Source: Pseudoalteromonas arabiensis (GTDB taxonomy: Bacteria > Pseudomonadota > Gammaproteobacteria > Enterobacterales > Alteromonadaceae). Taken from it: a stretch of 64,000 nucleotides of DNA. Below the pieces are notes generated by a model. It had not been told where the DNA came from. It did not search any database and saw nothing but the letters and a program-made list of their open reading frames with translations. A program made the translations under genes and the position numbers. The DNA is taken from NCBI RefSeq assembly GCF_001550155.1, contig NZ_LRUF01000026.1:1-64000 (forward strand). The letters are read 5' to 3'. Position 1 is the stretch's first letter; each line of letters begins with the position of its first letter. This document shows positions 43,841 through 53,072 of the stretch, in pieces.

Positions 43841-44152
43841 ATGTCAATGCAACAACAAATTGAGGAAAAGCTCGCAGCGGGTATTGAATGTAAGCACCTA
43901 AATGTTGTTAATGAAAGCCATATGCATAGTCGTGGCACAGAATCACACTTTAAGGTAATTGTGGTGAGCGAAGAGTTCGCTGGTAAGCGTTTACTTGCAC
44001 GCCACCGTCAAATTAATGAATTATTACAAGATGAATTAGCTAATCATATACATGCATTGGCGATTCATACTTTTACGCCCGATGAGTTTTCTGCACAGCA
44101 AGGGCAGGCTCCTGAATCACCAACATGTTTGGGTGGTTCAAAGTTCGATTAA
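43841..44152 (+). CDS. bolA: BolA family protein
   Basis: 103 residues. The BolA core is LNVVNESHMHSRGTESHFKV (with the SHMH motif), then FAGKRLLARHRQINELLQDE and HALAIHTFTPDEF. BolA partners glutaredoxins in Fe-S cluster traffic and influences cell shape in stationary phase. The next gene is 110 bases on. Confidence 0.93.
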   Translation: MSMQQQIEEKLAAGIECKHLNVVNESHMHSRGTESHFKVIVVSEEFAGKRLLARHRQINELLQDELANHIHALAIHTFTPDEFSAQQGQAPESPTCLGGSKFD

Positions 44153-44262
44153 TCGTATGGTTTGATTAGTAATTTATACTTATATTACTGATCAGACCTG
44201 TATTTTAACTATTAGCCTTTAAACTAGCGCTAATTTTTATTGTGATAGATATAGGATGATCA

Positions 44263-45456
44263 ATGGTCATTAAGCCTAAAATTCGTGGATTTATCTGCAC
44301 TAACGCGCATCCAGTAGGGTGTGCTGAGCATGTACAAGAACAAATTAATTATGTGAAAGCACAGGGGCCACTGAGCAATGCGCCTAAAAATGTATTAGTG
44401 ATTGGTGCCTCTACTGGTTATGGTTTGGCATCGCGTATTACAGCTGCATTCGGTGGTGGCGCTAAGACTTTAGGCATCTTCTTTGAAAAAGAAGGTAGCG
44501 AGCGTAAAACAGGCTCAGCAGGTTGGTATAATACTGCGGCATTCCAAGCAGCTGCTGAAGAAGCGGGTTTATGGTCTAAAAATATCAATGGCGATGCGTT
44601 TTCTAATGAAATCAAGCAAAAAGCAATTGATACGATTAAAGCTGACTTAGGTAAAATTGATTTAGTTATCTACAGCTTAGCGTCTCCTCGTCGTACTGAC
44701 CCAAATACAGGTGAGACATACTCATCAACGCTTAAGCCAATTGGCTCAGATATCACAACGAAAAACTTAAATACGTCTAAGCGTGTGATTGATGAAGTAA
44801 CAGTTGAAGCGGCAAGCCAAGAAGACATCGACAATACAATTAAAGTAATGGGCGGTGAAGATTGGGAAATGTGGATTGATGCATTAAAAGCAGCCGATGT
44901 CCTTGCTGATAACTTCAAAACGACGGCTTATACCTACATTGGTAAAGAGTTAACATGGCCAATTTACGGTCACGCAACGATTGGTAAAGCAAAAGAAGAC
45001 CTTGATCGCGCAACACAAGCAATCAAAGAATCTACAAAAGGCTTAAATGGTGAAGCGTATGTTTCTTCATTAAATGCAGTTGTGACACAGGCAAGTTCAG
45101 CAATTCCTATCATGCCTTTATATATCTCTGCGTTATTCAAAGTAATGAAAGCAGACGGTACATATGAAGGTACGATTGAACAAATCCATGCGCTATTCAC
45201 TGAAAACCTTTACGGCGAAACGCCACGTTTCGATGACGGCGGTCATTTATTCCAAAACTACAAAGAGTTAGAAGACGATGTTCAAGCTCGTGTTCAAAAA
45301 GTGTGGGATACGGTAGACACAGACACCATTGACGAATTAACGGATTATGTGGGTTACCACAATGAGTTTTTACGTTTATTCGGTTTTGGTATTGATAGCG
45401 TAGATTACGAGCAAGATGTGAATCCTAATGTGGCGATTTCACAGCTGATTGACTAG
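44263..45456 (+). CDS. fabV: Trans-2-enoyl-CoA/ACP reductase
   Basis: A 397-residue FabV enoyl reductase for the last step of the fatty-acid elongation cycle, NADH-dependent. It has the cofactor motif VIGASTGYGLASRI, VIYSLASPRRTDP, the active-site Tyr/Lys region (YIGKELTWPIYGHATIGKAK) and the YKELEDDVQARVQKVWD C-terminal part. FabV is triclosan-tolerant in characterised species. It is single with a strong terminator. Confidence 0.96.
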   Translation: MVIKPKIRGFICTNAHPVGCAEHVQEQINYVKAQGPLSNAPKNVLVIGASTGYGLASRITAAFGGGAKTLGIFFEKEGSERKTGSAGWYNTAAFQAAAEEAGLWSKNINGDAFSNEIKQKAIDTIKADLGKIDLVIYSLASPRRTDPNTGETYSSTLKPIGSDITTKNLNTSKRVIDEVTVEAASQEDIDNTIKVMGGEDWEMWIDALKAADVLADNFKTTAYTYIGKELTWPIYGHATIGKAKEDLDRATQAIKESTKGLNGEAYVSSLNAVVTQASSAIPIMPLYISALFKVMKADGTYEGTIEQIHALFTENLYGETPRFDDGGHLFQNYKELEDDVQARVQKVWDTVDTDTIDELTDYVGYHNEFLRLFGFGIDSVDYEQDVNPNVAISQLID

Positions 45457-45481
45457 TGATTAAATAACGCTGGTTTTGGAA

Positions 45482-45508
45482 AAGTCGCTTTTTTAAGCGG
45501 CTTTTTTG
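45482..45508 (+). terminator. Terminator of fabV
   Basis: AAGTCGCTT / AAGCGGCTT stem followed by T residues. Confidence 0.8.
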
Positions 45509-45805
45509 TTTTTAAGAGAAAATAAAACGGCATCAATAGCACTTTGGTCTATATTGAAATTAATTCAAATGGTTTTTTGTAGTCTAAATAACCACATCAG
45601 TCGTATAAATTTCATATTTGCTCTCGCATAGTCACCCTGATTGATGTTAAAATTCGGGCAATATATGTGAGGAGTTTACTGCGTTGCTTGTTTGGGTGTG
45701 AAACAAGCTGTTTTTAGACACTAAGAACTTAACTTGAGCATATCAAGAAGCGACGTGGTTGGTACGATTTTTCAGTTTCTTTCCGTTAATGTAATGCAAG
45801 TGCGT
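45509..45805 (+). promoter_or_regulatory. nqr operon leader with an attenuator-like hairpin
   Basis: Intergenic region before nqrA. At 45686-45715 a perfect GCTTGTTT / AAACAAGC hairpin is followed by TGTTTTT, a terminator-like structure upstream of nqrA. A GAGGAG site at 45669-45674 lies before a very short TTG frame (MLVWV) ending in the hairpin. Promoter-like TTGATG and TATATG boxes occur near 45640-45668. Whether it attenuates is unknown. Confidence 0.45.
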
Positions 45806-47149
45806 ATGATCAACATAAAAAAAGGTCTGGATTTACCCATAGAGGGCGCACCTCAGCAAGTTATTCATGATGGTTCTGCCGTCAAACGTGTAGCTGTGCT
45901 AGGTGAAGAATTTATTGGTATGCGTCCAACCATGCATGTTCGTGTGGATGACCAAGTCAAAAAAGGCCAGGTACTTTTTGAAGACAAAAAGAACCCAGGC
46001 GTCTTATTTACTGCACCAGCTTCTGGGGTAGTTAAAGAAATTAATCGTGGTGCTAAACGTGTGCTGCAATCTGTTGTTATTGAAGTTAATGGCAGTGAGC
46101 AAATCACCTTTGACTCTTTCAAGGCCGACGAGCTTTCAAGCTTAGACCGTGAAAAAGTGAAAGAAGTACTAGTTCAGTCAGGTCAATGGACAGCACTACG
46201 TGCTCGCCCATTCAGCAGAGTAGCTGCTTTGGATGCAAATCCTAGCTCTATCTTTGTAACGGCTATCGACACTAACCCGCTAGCTGCAGATCCTGCAGTC
46301 ATCATTGCTGAAAACACTCCAGCATTTGAAGCCGGTTTAGCTGTGGTATCTCGTTTAACTGACGGCAAAGTATTTGTTTGTAAACAAGCTGGTAGTCAAG
46401 TGCCTAGTTCATCAATCCCTCAAGTAGAAGTACATGAGTTTGGTGGCAAACACCCGGCTGGCCTTGTTGGTACACACATTCATCATTTAGACCCAGTTTC
46501 TGCTAGCAAACAGGTTTGGCACTTAGGCTACCAAGACGTTATTGCGTTTGGTAACTTATTCCTGACAGGTGAAATCTTCACAGACCGTGTTGTTTCGCTT
46601 GCTGGTCCGCGTGTTAAAAACCCACGCTTAGTGAAAACTCAATTAGGTGCATCATTAGATGATTTAGTTGCTGGCGAATTAGAAGACGGTGATAACCGTG
46701 TAATTTCTGGTTCTGTGCTGTCAGGCGCTACTTCACAAGGTCCACATGCTTTCTTAGGTCGTTACCATGTTCAAGTATCTGTATTACTTGAAGGTCGCGA
46801 AAAAGAATTCTTTGGTTGGATTGCGCCTGGTGCTAATAAGTTCTCTGTAACACGTACCTTCTTATCTCACCTGACTCCGAGCCGTCTATTTAACATGACG
46901 ACTTCTACAGGTGGTTCGAACCGTGCCATGGTACCAATTGGTAGCTATGAGCGTGTTATGCCTTTAGACATCTTACCTACACTATTATTACGTGATTTAA
47001 TCGCACGTGATCTTGATGGTGCAATTTCGTTAGGTGCGCTAGAGCTTGATGAAGAAGATTTAGCGTTATGTACTTTCGTTTGTCCAGGTAAATACGAGTA
47101 CGGTTCAATCCTGCGCGATTGCTTGACTACGATCGAGAAGGAAGGCTAG
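45806..47149 (+). CDS. nqrA: Na+-NQR subunit A
   Basis: A soluble cytoplasmic-side subunit of the sodium-translocating NADH:quinone reductase, involved in ubiquinone binding. The start at 45806 gives MINIKKGLDLPIEGAP, the classic NqrA N-terminus. An ATG 4 codons upstream (45794) is an alternative; neither has a strong ribosome site. It has EEFIGMRPTMHVRVDDQVKK and KNPGVLFTAPASGVVKEINR, of the biotinyl-like hammerhead. About 447 aa. Confidence 0.96.
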   Translation: MINIKKGLDLPIEGAPQQVIHDGSAVKRVAVLGEEFIGMRPTMHVRVDDQVKKGQVLFEDKKNPGVLFTAPASGVVKEINRGAKRVLQSVVIEVNGSEQITFDSFKADELSSLDREKVKEVLVQSGQWTALRARPFSRVAALDANPSSIFVTAIDTNPLAADPAVIIAENTPAFEAGLAVVSRLTDGKVFVCKQAGSQVPSSSIPQVEVHEFGGKHPAGLVGTHIHHLDPVSASKQVWHLGYQDVIAFGNLFLTGEIFTDRVVSLAGPRVKNPRLVKTQLGASLDDLVAGELEDGDNRVISGSVLSGATSQGPHAFLGRYHVQVSVLLEGREKEFFGWIAPGANKFSVTRTFLSHLTPSRLFNMTTSTGGSNRAMVPIGSYERVMPLDILPTLLLRDLIARDLDGAISLGALELDEEDLALCTFVCPGKYEYGSILRDCLTTIEKEG

Positions 47150-47153
47150 AGAG

Positions 47154-48356
47154 ATGGGTTTAAAGAAATTTCTAGAAGATATTGAGCCGCATTTTGAACC
47201 GGGTGGTAAACATGAAAAGTGGTATGCGCTTTACGAAGCTGCTGCGACTATTTTCTACACGCCTGGTTATGTAAATAAAGGCAAAACACACGTTCGCGAT
47301 AACATCGACCTAAAACGTATGATGATTTTAGTGTGGATGGCGACGTTCCCTGCAATGTTCTTTGGTATGTTCAACATCGGTCATCAGGCCGCGGGTGCAT
47401 TAGCACAAGGTTTTGAATTAGCAAACACATGGCAAGTTGGTCTGTTCCAATTATTTGGCGGTGAATTAACTGCTGACTCTGGTTGGGGCGCGAAAATGTT
47501 TTACGGGGCCTGCTTCTTCCTACCAATATACGCAGTAACGTTTGCTGTGGGTGGTTTCTGGGAAGTACTATTCGCTTCTGTGCGTAAGCACGAAGTAAAT
47601 GAAGGTTTCTTCGTAACATCTGTACTATTCGCACTCATTCTGCCGGCAACAATTCCTTTATGGCAAGTTGCATTAGGTATTACGTTTGGTGTTGTAATCG
47701 CTAAAGAAATCTTTGGTGGTACAGGTCGTAACTTCCTTAACCCTGCGCTTGCTGGTCGTGCGTTCTTATTCTTCGCATACCCTGCGCAAATTTCAGGTGA
47801 CACAGTATGGACTGCGGTAGATTCATTCTCTGGCGCAACTATGCTAGGCCAAGCATTCGTTGGTTCACTTGATTACAGCAACATGGAACTATGGTGGAAT
47901 GCGTTTTACGGTTTCATTCAAGGTTCTGTAGGTGAAACGTCAACATTAGCATTATTAATCGGTGGTTTATTCCTGATTTATGTGCGTATTGCTTCATGGC
48001 GTATCGTGCTAGGTGTATTCCTAGGTATGGTTGCAACGGCATTCTTACTAAATACAGTTGGTTCTGAAACTAACGCAGTATTTGCGATGCCTTGGCACTG
48101 GCACTTAGTGCTTGGTGGTTTTGCATTTGGTATGTTCTTTATGGCAACAGACCCAGTATCTGCATCATTCACTGACAAAGGTAAGTTCGCTTACGGTGCG
48201 TTAATCGGCTTTATGGTTGTAATGATCCGTGTTGTTAACCCGGCATTCCCAGAAGGTATGATGCTAGCAATCTTATTTGCTAACTTATTTGCACCATTAT
48301 TCGATCACTTTGTAGTGCAAGCTAATATCAAGCGGAGGTTGGCACGTAATGTCTAG
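47154..48356 (+). CDS. nqrB: Na+-NQR subunit B
   Basis: An integral membrane subunit (400 aa) with about ten helices, covalently carrying FMN on Thr (about residue 229) in the SGATMLGQ motif and binding riboflavin. The first 50 residues are a cytoplasmic extension that includes KKFLEDIEPHFEPGGKHEKW. Sodium translocation runs through this subunit with NqrD/E. It is 4 bases after nqrA and overlaps nqrC by 8 bases. Confidence 0.97.
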   Translation: MGLKKFLEDIEPHFEPGGKHEKWYALYEAAATIFYTPGYVNKGKTHVRDNIDLKRMMILVWMATFPAMFFGMFNIGHQAAGALAQGFELANTWQVGLFQLFGGELTADSGWGAKMFYGACFFLPIYAVTFAVGGFWEVLFASVRKHEVNEGFFVTSVLFALILPATIPLWQVALGITFGVVIAKEIFGGTGRNFLNPALAGRAFLFFAYPAQISGDTVWTAVDSFSGATMLGQAFVGSLDYSNMELWWNAFYGFIQGSVGETSTLALLIGGLFLIYVRIASWRIVLGVFLGMVATAFLLNTVGSETNAVFAMPWHWHLVLGGFAFGMFFMATDPVSASFTDKGKFAYGALIGFMVVMIRVVNPAFPEGMMLAILFANLFAPLFDHFVVQANIKRRLARNV

Positions 48357-49101
48357 TAATAACGAATCAATCGGCAAAACGCTAACCGTTGTTGTTGCAC
48401 TATGTTTAGTGTGTGCAGTCATCGTATCGTTTGCTTCAGTTCAGCTTCGTCCTTTACAGCAAGCTAACAAAACTCAAGATATTCAACGTAATATCCTAGC
48501 GGCAGCTGACATTGACGTTGAAGGCTCTGTATCAGAGACTTTCAATGGCAAAATTGAAGCGCGCGTTGTAGATATGGATACTGGTGAATTTGTTGAAGGC
48601 GCAGATCCTAACTCATTTGATTTCGAGAAAACTAAATTCGACCAAGCGCGTAGCTTTGCGTTGAAAGAAGAGGGAATTAAAGACATCGCGGGTATTCAAC
48701 GCATGACTAAGAATTCACCTGTTTATATCTCGAAAAAAGCAGATGGTTCTACTGATGCAATCATTCTACCTATCCAAGGTTATGGCCTTTGGGGTGTAAT
48801 GTATGGCTTCTTAGCGCTTGAGAGTGATGGTGAAACTGTTAAGAACATCAATTTCTTCAAGCACAACGAAACGCCAGGTCTAGGTGGTGAAATTCAAAAT
48901 CCACAGTGGACTGCTAAATGGCAAGGTAAAGAGTTACCAATCAACATCGTGAAAAGTGGTGCAAGCAATGAACATCAAATCGATGGTCTTTCTGGCGCAA
49001 CATTAACTTCAAATGGTGTTGATCATACAGTTGACTTCTGGACTGGCGAAAACGGCTTTGGTCCTTTCCTTGCGAAAGTACGTGAAGGAGCGTTGAAATA
49101 A
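48349..49101 (+). CDS. nqrC: Na+-NQR subunit C
   Basis: 250 residues: one N-terminal helix (about 11-31) and a periplasmic FMN-binding domain. FMN is bound through a phosphodiester to Thr218 in the LSGATLTSNGV motif, attached by ApbE. It also has GYGLWGVMYGFLAL and NETPGLGGEI. It overlaps nqrD by one base. Confidence 0.97.
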   Translation: MSSNNESIGKTLTVVVALCLVCAVIVSFASVQLRPLQQANKTQDIQRNILAAADIDVEGSVSETFNGKIEARVVDMDTGEFVEGADPNSFDFEKTKFDQARSFALKEEGIKDIAGIQRMTKNSPVYISKKADGSTDAIILPIQGYGLWGVMYGFLALESDGETVKNINFFKHNETPGLGGEIQNPQWTAKWQGKELPINIVKSGASNEHQIDGLSGATLTSNGVDHTVDFWTGENGFGPFLAKVREGALK

Positions 49102-49733
49102 TGGCTGATACTAAAGAAATGAAGTCGGTCCTATTTGGTCCGGTATTCGCAAATAACCCAATCGCACTACAAGTACTTGGTATTTGTTCTGCGCTAGCGG
49201 TAACATCAAGCTTAAAAAATGCACTTATCATGTCAATCGCATTGACACTTGTAACAGCATTCTCAAGCTTGTTTATTTCGTCAATTCGTAACCACATCCC
49301 ATCATCTGTGCGTATTATCGTGCAAATGACGATTATTGCATCATTAGTAATCGTGGTTGACCAAGTATTGCAAGCATTCTCTTATGCAACGGCAAAAGAG
49401 CTTTCAGTATTCGTTGGTCTAATCATTACTAACTGTATCGTAATGGGTCGTGCTGAAGCATACGCAATGAAGTCACCACCGTTAATGTCTTTCTTAGACG
49501 GTATCGGTAACGGTTTAGGCTACTCAGTAGTACTACTAACTGTTGGTTTCATCCGTGAGTTATTCGGTAAAGGTTCACTATTCGGTGTTGATATTATCCC
49601 ACTTGTACAAAACGGTGGCTGGTATCAACCAATGGGTCTATTGATTTTACCACCGAGTGCATTCTTCATTATTGGTTTGTTCATCTGGGTACTTCGTACC
49701 TTCAAGAAAGACCAAGTAGAAGCAAAAGCGTAA
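49101..49733 (+). CDS. nqrD: Na+-NQR subunit D
   Basis: A six-helix membrane subunit (210 aa) homologous to NqrE and RnfE. Landmarks: VFANNPIALQVLGICSALAV and LIITNCIVMGRAEAYAM (with a conserved Cys that forms the Fe-S site in the D/E pair). The ATG overlaps the nqrC stop (ATAATG), so translation is coupled. Confidence 0.97.
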   Translation: MADTKEMKSVLFGPVFANNPIALQVLGICSALAVTSSLKNALIMSIALTLVTAFSSLFISSIRNHIPSSVRIIVQMTIIASLVIVVDQVLQAFSYATAKELSVFVGLIITNCIVMGRAEAYAMKSPPLMSFLDGIGNGLGYSVVLLTVGFIRELFGKGSLFGVDIIPLVQNGGWYQPMGLLILPPSAFFIIGLFIWVLRTFKKDQVEAKA

Positions 49734-49743
49734 GGGGCGAGCA

Positions 49744-50352
49744 GTGGAACATTATATTAGTTTATTTGTAAAAGCAGTTTTCATTGAAAACTTAGCTTTA
49801 GCCTTCTTCCTAGGTATGTGTACTTTCCTTGCGGTATCAAAGAAAGTAACAACATCAATCGGCCTAGGTGTGGCAGTTATCGTGGTACTAGGTATCTCTG
49901 TACCTGTAAATAACTTGGTTTATCACGCTGTTCTTGCACCAGGTGCATTAGAGTGGCTTGGCTACCCAGAAGCAGACCTTAGCTTCTTACGCTTCTTGAC
50001 ATTCATCGGTGTTATTGCAGCACTGGTACAAATTCTTGAAATGGCATTAGATAAGTTCTTCCCTGCACTATACAACGCGTTAGGTATCTTCTTACCACTG
50101 ATCACAGTTAACTGTGCAATCTTCGGTGCGGTATCTTTCATGGTTGAGCGTAACTATAACTTCGGCGAGTCTGTTGTTTATGGTATCGGTTCAGGTGTGG
50201 GCTGGGCGCTAGCAATTACTTTACTTGCTGGTATCCGTGAGAAAATGAAGTATTCAGACGTTCCTGATGGCTTACGTGGTTTAGGTATTACTTTCATCAC
50301 TGTTGGTCTTATGGGTCTTGGCTTTATGTCATTCTCTGGTATTTCACTTTAA
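49744..50352 (+). CDS. nqrE: Na+-NQR subunit E
   Basis: 202 residues, six helices, the pair of NqrD with inverted topology. The family opens with LFVKAVFIENLALAFFLGMC, and LITVNCAIFGAVSFMVERNY is its Cys loop. The start is a GTG at 49744 with AAGGGGCGAG just upstream. Confidence 0.96.
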   Translation: MEHYISLFVKAVFIENLALAFFLGMCTFLAVSKKVTTSIGLGVAVIVVLGISVPVNNLVYHAVLAPGALEWLGYPEADLSFLRFLTFIGVIAALVQILEMALDKFFPALYNALGIFLPLITVNCAIFGAVSFMVERNYNFGESVVYGIGSGVGWALAITLLAGIREKMKYSDVPDGLRGLGITFITVGLMGLGFMSFSGISL

Positions 50353-50371
50353 TAGGTAGCGAGGATAAATC

Positions 50372-51598
50372 ATGAATGAGATTTTCTTAGGCGTTGGTGT
50401 TTTCATCGCTATCGTTGTTATTTTAGTTTTAGTTATCATTGGTGCTAAATCTAAATTAGTAGCAAGCGGCGATATCATCATCGGAATTAATGGCGACCCA
50501 GATAAAGCTATTAAAACATCAGCAGGTAGCAAGCTATTAGGTGCCCTAGCTGATTCAGGTATCTTCGTTTCATCTGCATGTGGTGGCGGTGGCTCTTGTG
50601 GTCAGTGTCGTGTACACATCAAAGAAGGTGGCGGCGATATCTTACCAACAGAACTTGATCACATCTCTAAAGGTGAAGCGCGTGAAGGCTGCCGTTTAGC
50701 GTGTCAGGTAAATGTTAAAAACGACATGGAAATTGAACTTGAAGAGTCAATTTTCGGTGTTAAGAAGTGGGACTGTACAGTTATCTCTAACGATAACAAG
50801 GCAACTTTCATCAAGGAACTTAAATTACAAATTCCTGATGGCGAGTCAGTACCGTTCCGTGCCGGTGGTTATATTCAAATTGAAGCACCAGCTCACCACG
50901 TTAAATACGCTGATTTCGATATTCCAGAAGAGTATCGTGGCGACTGGAACCACTTCGGTTTCTTCGATCTGGAGTCTAAAGTGGATGACGAAACAATTCG
51001 TGCATACTCAATGGCTAACTATCCAGAAGAAGAAGGCATTATCATGCTTAACGTGCGTATCGCTACGCCGCCGCCAAGAGACCTAAGCCTTCCATGTGGT
51101 AAAATGTCTTCGTACATTTGGTCACTAAAAGAAGGTGATAAAGTGACTATTTCTGGCCCATTCGGTGAGTTCTTCGCGAAAGACACTGATGCAGAAATGG
51201 TATTCGTAGGTGGTGGTGCAGGTATGGCACCAATGCGTTCACATATCTTTGACCAACTTAAGCGTTTAAATTCTAAGCGTAAGATGAGCTTCTGGTATGG
51301 TGCGCGTTCTAAGCGTGAAATGTTCTACGTAGAAGATTTCGACGGCTTAGCTGCAGAAAACGATAACTTTGTATGGCACACAGCACTGTCTGATCCACAA
51401 CCAGAAGATAACTGGGAAGGTTATACAGGCTTCATCCATAACGTACTTTATGAAAACTACTTGAAAGATCATGAAGCGCCGGAAGATTGTGAGTTCTACA
51501 TGTGTGGTCCTCCAATGATGAACGCGGCTGTTATCAACATGCTTAAAGATCTTGGTGTAGAAGACGAAAACATCTTATTAGATGACTTCGGTGGCTAA
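50372..51598 (+). CDS. nqrF: Na+-NQR subunit F
   Basis: The electron entry subunit (408 aa), oxidising NADH. A single N-terminal helix (residues 4-24) precedes a 2Fe-2S domain with SACGGGGSCGQCRV and REGCRLACQ. An FAD domain (RAYSMANYPEEEG) and an NADH domain (VFVGGGAGMAPMRSHIFDQL and EFYMCGPPMM) follow. It is the last of the six nqr genes, with a terminator at 51635. Confidence 0.97.
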   Translation: MNEIFLGVGVFIAIVVILVLVIIGAKSKLVASGDIIIGINGDPDKAIKTSAGSKLLGALADSGIFVSSACGGGGSCGQCRVHIKEGGGDILPTELDHISKGEAREGCRLACQVNVKNDMEIELEESIFGVKKWDCTVISNDNKATFIKELKLQIPDGESVPFRAGGYIQIEAPAHHVKYADFDIPEEYRGDWNHFGFFDLESKVDDETIRAYSMANYPEEEGIIMLNVRIATPPPRDLSLPCGKMSSYIWSLKEGDKVTISGPFGEFFAKDTDAEMVFVGGGAGMAPMRSHIFDQLKRLNSKRKMSFWYGARSKREMFYVEDFDGLAAENDNFVWHTALSDPQPEDNWEGYTGFIHNVLYENYLKDHEAPEDCEFYMCGPPMMNAAVINMLKDLGVEDENILLDDFGG

Positions 51599-51634
51599 CA
51601 CCATACACAAAACAATAAGTTTTGGTTAGAATAC

Positions 51635-51667
51635 AAGCCTCGTAGCACAATGTGTTACGAGGCTTTT
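51635..51667 (+). terminator. Terminator after nqrF
   Basis: AAGCCTCGTA / TACGAGGCTT stem followed by T, shortly before apbE. Some read-through into apbE is likely, since apbE has no distinct promoter seen. Confidence 0.8.
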
Positions 51668-51709
51668 TTATTTTTATATCAACGTCACGGTATCCTAAAG
51701 GTGAGTGCT

Positions 51710-52741
51710 ATGAATAGAGTGTTTTATCGCCAAGGCTTGATGGCCTTTTTTCTACTAACTATTACTTTACTCATGGCAGGTTGTAGCCAAGCAGATAAAG
51801 CTGAGGAGCATTATTTCGAAGGCAAAACCATGGGAACGACTTATCACATCAAGGTATTTGCTGAACCTTCTAAACTAGAAGGGGCTGATTTACATTCTGA
51901 AATTAAGCAAGCACTCAAAGATGTAAACCAATCTATGTCGACTTACATTGCTGATTCAGAAATTAACCAGTTCAACCAGTTACCAGCAGGGCAGGTTATG
52001 CCGATTAGTGATGATTTCCGTAAGGTTGTGGCTGAGTCAATTCGCCTTGGTGAATCAACAAAAACCCTTGATGTGACAATGGGGCCACTTATTGACTTAT
52101 GGGGCTTTGGCCCAGATAAAAAGCCGACTAAACGCCCGACTGATGAAGCCTTAGCGGCGATGATTGAAAAGATTGGTGTTGATAAGATTGAATTAACAGA
52201 TTCAGGCCTTATGAAAACGATAGACGGTTTAGAACTGTCGTTTTCGGCTACGGCAAAAGGCTACGGCATAGATAAAGTTGCAGAGGTTATTGAAAGCCAC
52301 GGCTTAACAAATTATATGGTTGAGATAGGTGGTGAGCTACGTGTATCGGGTATTAAGCCAGACAACATCACGTGGAAAATTGCAATTGAGCAGCCAGATG
52401 CAGAGCCTGGCGTGCGCAAAGTACATAAAGTAATTGAACCAGGTACCAATGGTATTGCCACATCAGGTGACTACAGAATTTTTTATGAAATGGATGGTGT
52501 GACATATAGTCACTTAATTGATCCTGTAACAGGCATGCCAAGTCGTCATGACTTAGTGTCGGTCACAGTATTGCATCCTTCAGCAATGACGGCTGATGGC
52601 TTAGCAACAGCATTGACAGTTATGGGAATGAAGCGTGCGCAAAAATATGCTGAAGAACATAATCTGCCGGTATATTTAATTGGTAAGTCAGACAATGGCT
52701 TAGTCACTTATTCAAGCCCTGCTTTTAAACCTTATTTGTAG
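51710..52741 (+). CDS. apbE: FAD:protein FMN transferase
   Basis: Attaches FMN to Thr of NqrB and NqrC. 343 residues. The lipobox LMAGC makes it a lipoprotein on the periplasmic face, the usual location. Family motifs: GTTYHIKVFAEP, LDVTMGPLIDLWGFGPD, KGYGIDKVAEVIESHG and ATSGDYRIFYEMDG. The ATG at 51710 follows AAGGTGAG and gives a proper signal peptide; the frame before it overlaps the terminator. It is directly downstream of nqrF, which fits its job. Confidence 0.94.
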   Translation: MNRVFYRQGLMAFFLLTITLLMAGCSQADKAEEHYFEGKTMGTTYHIKVFAEPSKLEGADLHSEIKQALKDVNQSMSTYIADSEINQFNQLPAGQVMPISDDFRKVVAESIRLGESTKTLDVTMGPLIDLWGFGPDKKPTKRPTDEALAAMIEKIGVDKIELTDSGLMKTIDGLELSFSATAKGYGIDKVAEVIESHGLTNYMVEIGGELRVSGIKPDNITWKIAIEQPDAEPGVRKVHKVIEPGTNGIATSGDYRIFYEMDGVTYSHLIDPVTGMPSRHDLVSVTVLHPSAMTADGLATALTVMGMKRAQKYAEEHNLPVYLIGKSDNGLVTYSSPAFKPYL

Positions 52742-52820
52742 CAGGGCAAGAAGCAGTTTATAATGCATACAGCCCAACAGGTTGGGCTCAATTTTATTGC
52801 TGAACAATAGGGGCAAAGCA

Positions 52821-53033
52821 ATGTCACTTTTTCTTCTTACATTTGGTCTACTTATTTTAATTGTGGCAGCGATGGCTGTTGGTATGATTGTGCAAAAGAA
52901 ATCTATGGCCAGTAGTTGTGGCGGCCTAGGTGCTGTTGGTATCGACAAAGCCTGCGACTGCGACGACCCGTGTGACAAGCGCAAAAAGCGCATGGCAAAA
53001 GAACAAGTCTGGAAAGAGAATCAAATTCTTTAA
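52821..53033 (+). CDS. nqrM: Na+-NQR maturation protein
   Basis: A 70-residue protein with one N-terminal helix and a cysteine-rich tail: SSCGGLGAVGIDKACDCDDP followed by CDKRKKR. NqrM is reported to be required for assembling the Fe centre in NqrD/E. An AATAGGGGC site precedes the ATG at 52821; the earlier open frame has no site. It is next to apbE, completing the Na+-NQR assembly set. Confidence 0.93.
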   Translation: MSLFLLTFGLLILIVAAMAVGMIVQKKSMASSCGGLGAVGIDKACDCDDPCDKRKKRMAKEQVWKENQIL

Positions 53034-53038
53034 CCACA

Positions 53039-53064
53039 AAAAAAGCGCCTTTAGGCGCTTTTTT
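53039..53064. terminator. Terminator between nqrM and the convergent M14 gene
   Basis: AAAAAGCGCC / GGCGCTTTTTT palindrome with tails on both strands; may serve both genes. Confidence 0.88.
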
Positions 53065-53072
53065 AATGTTTA

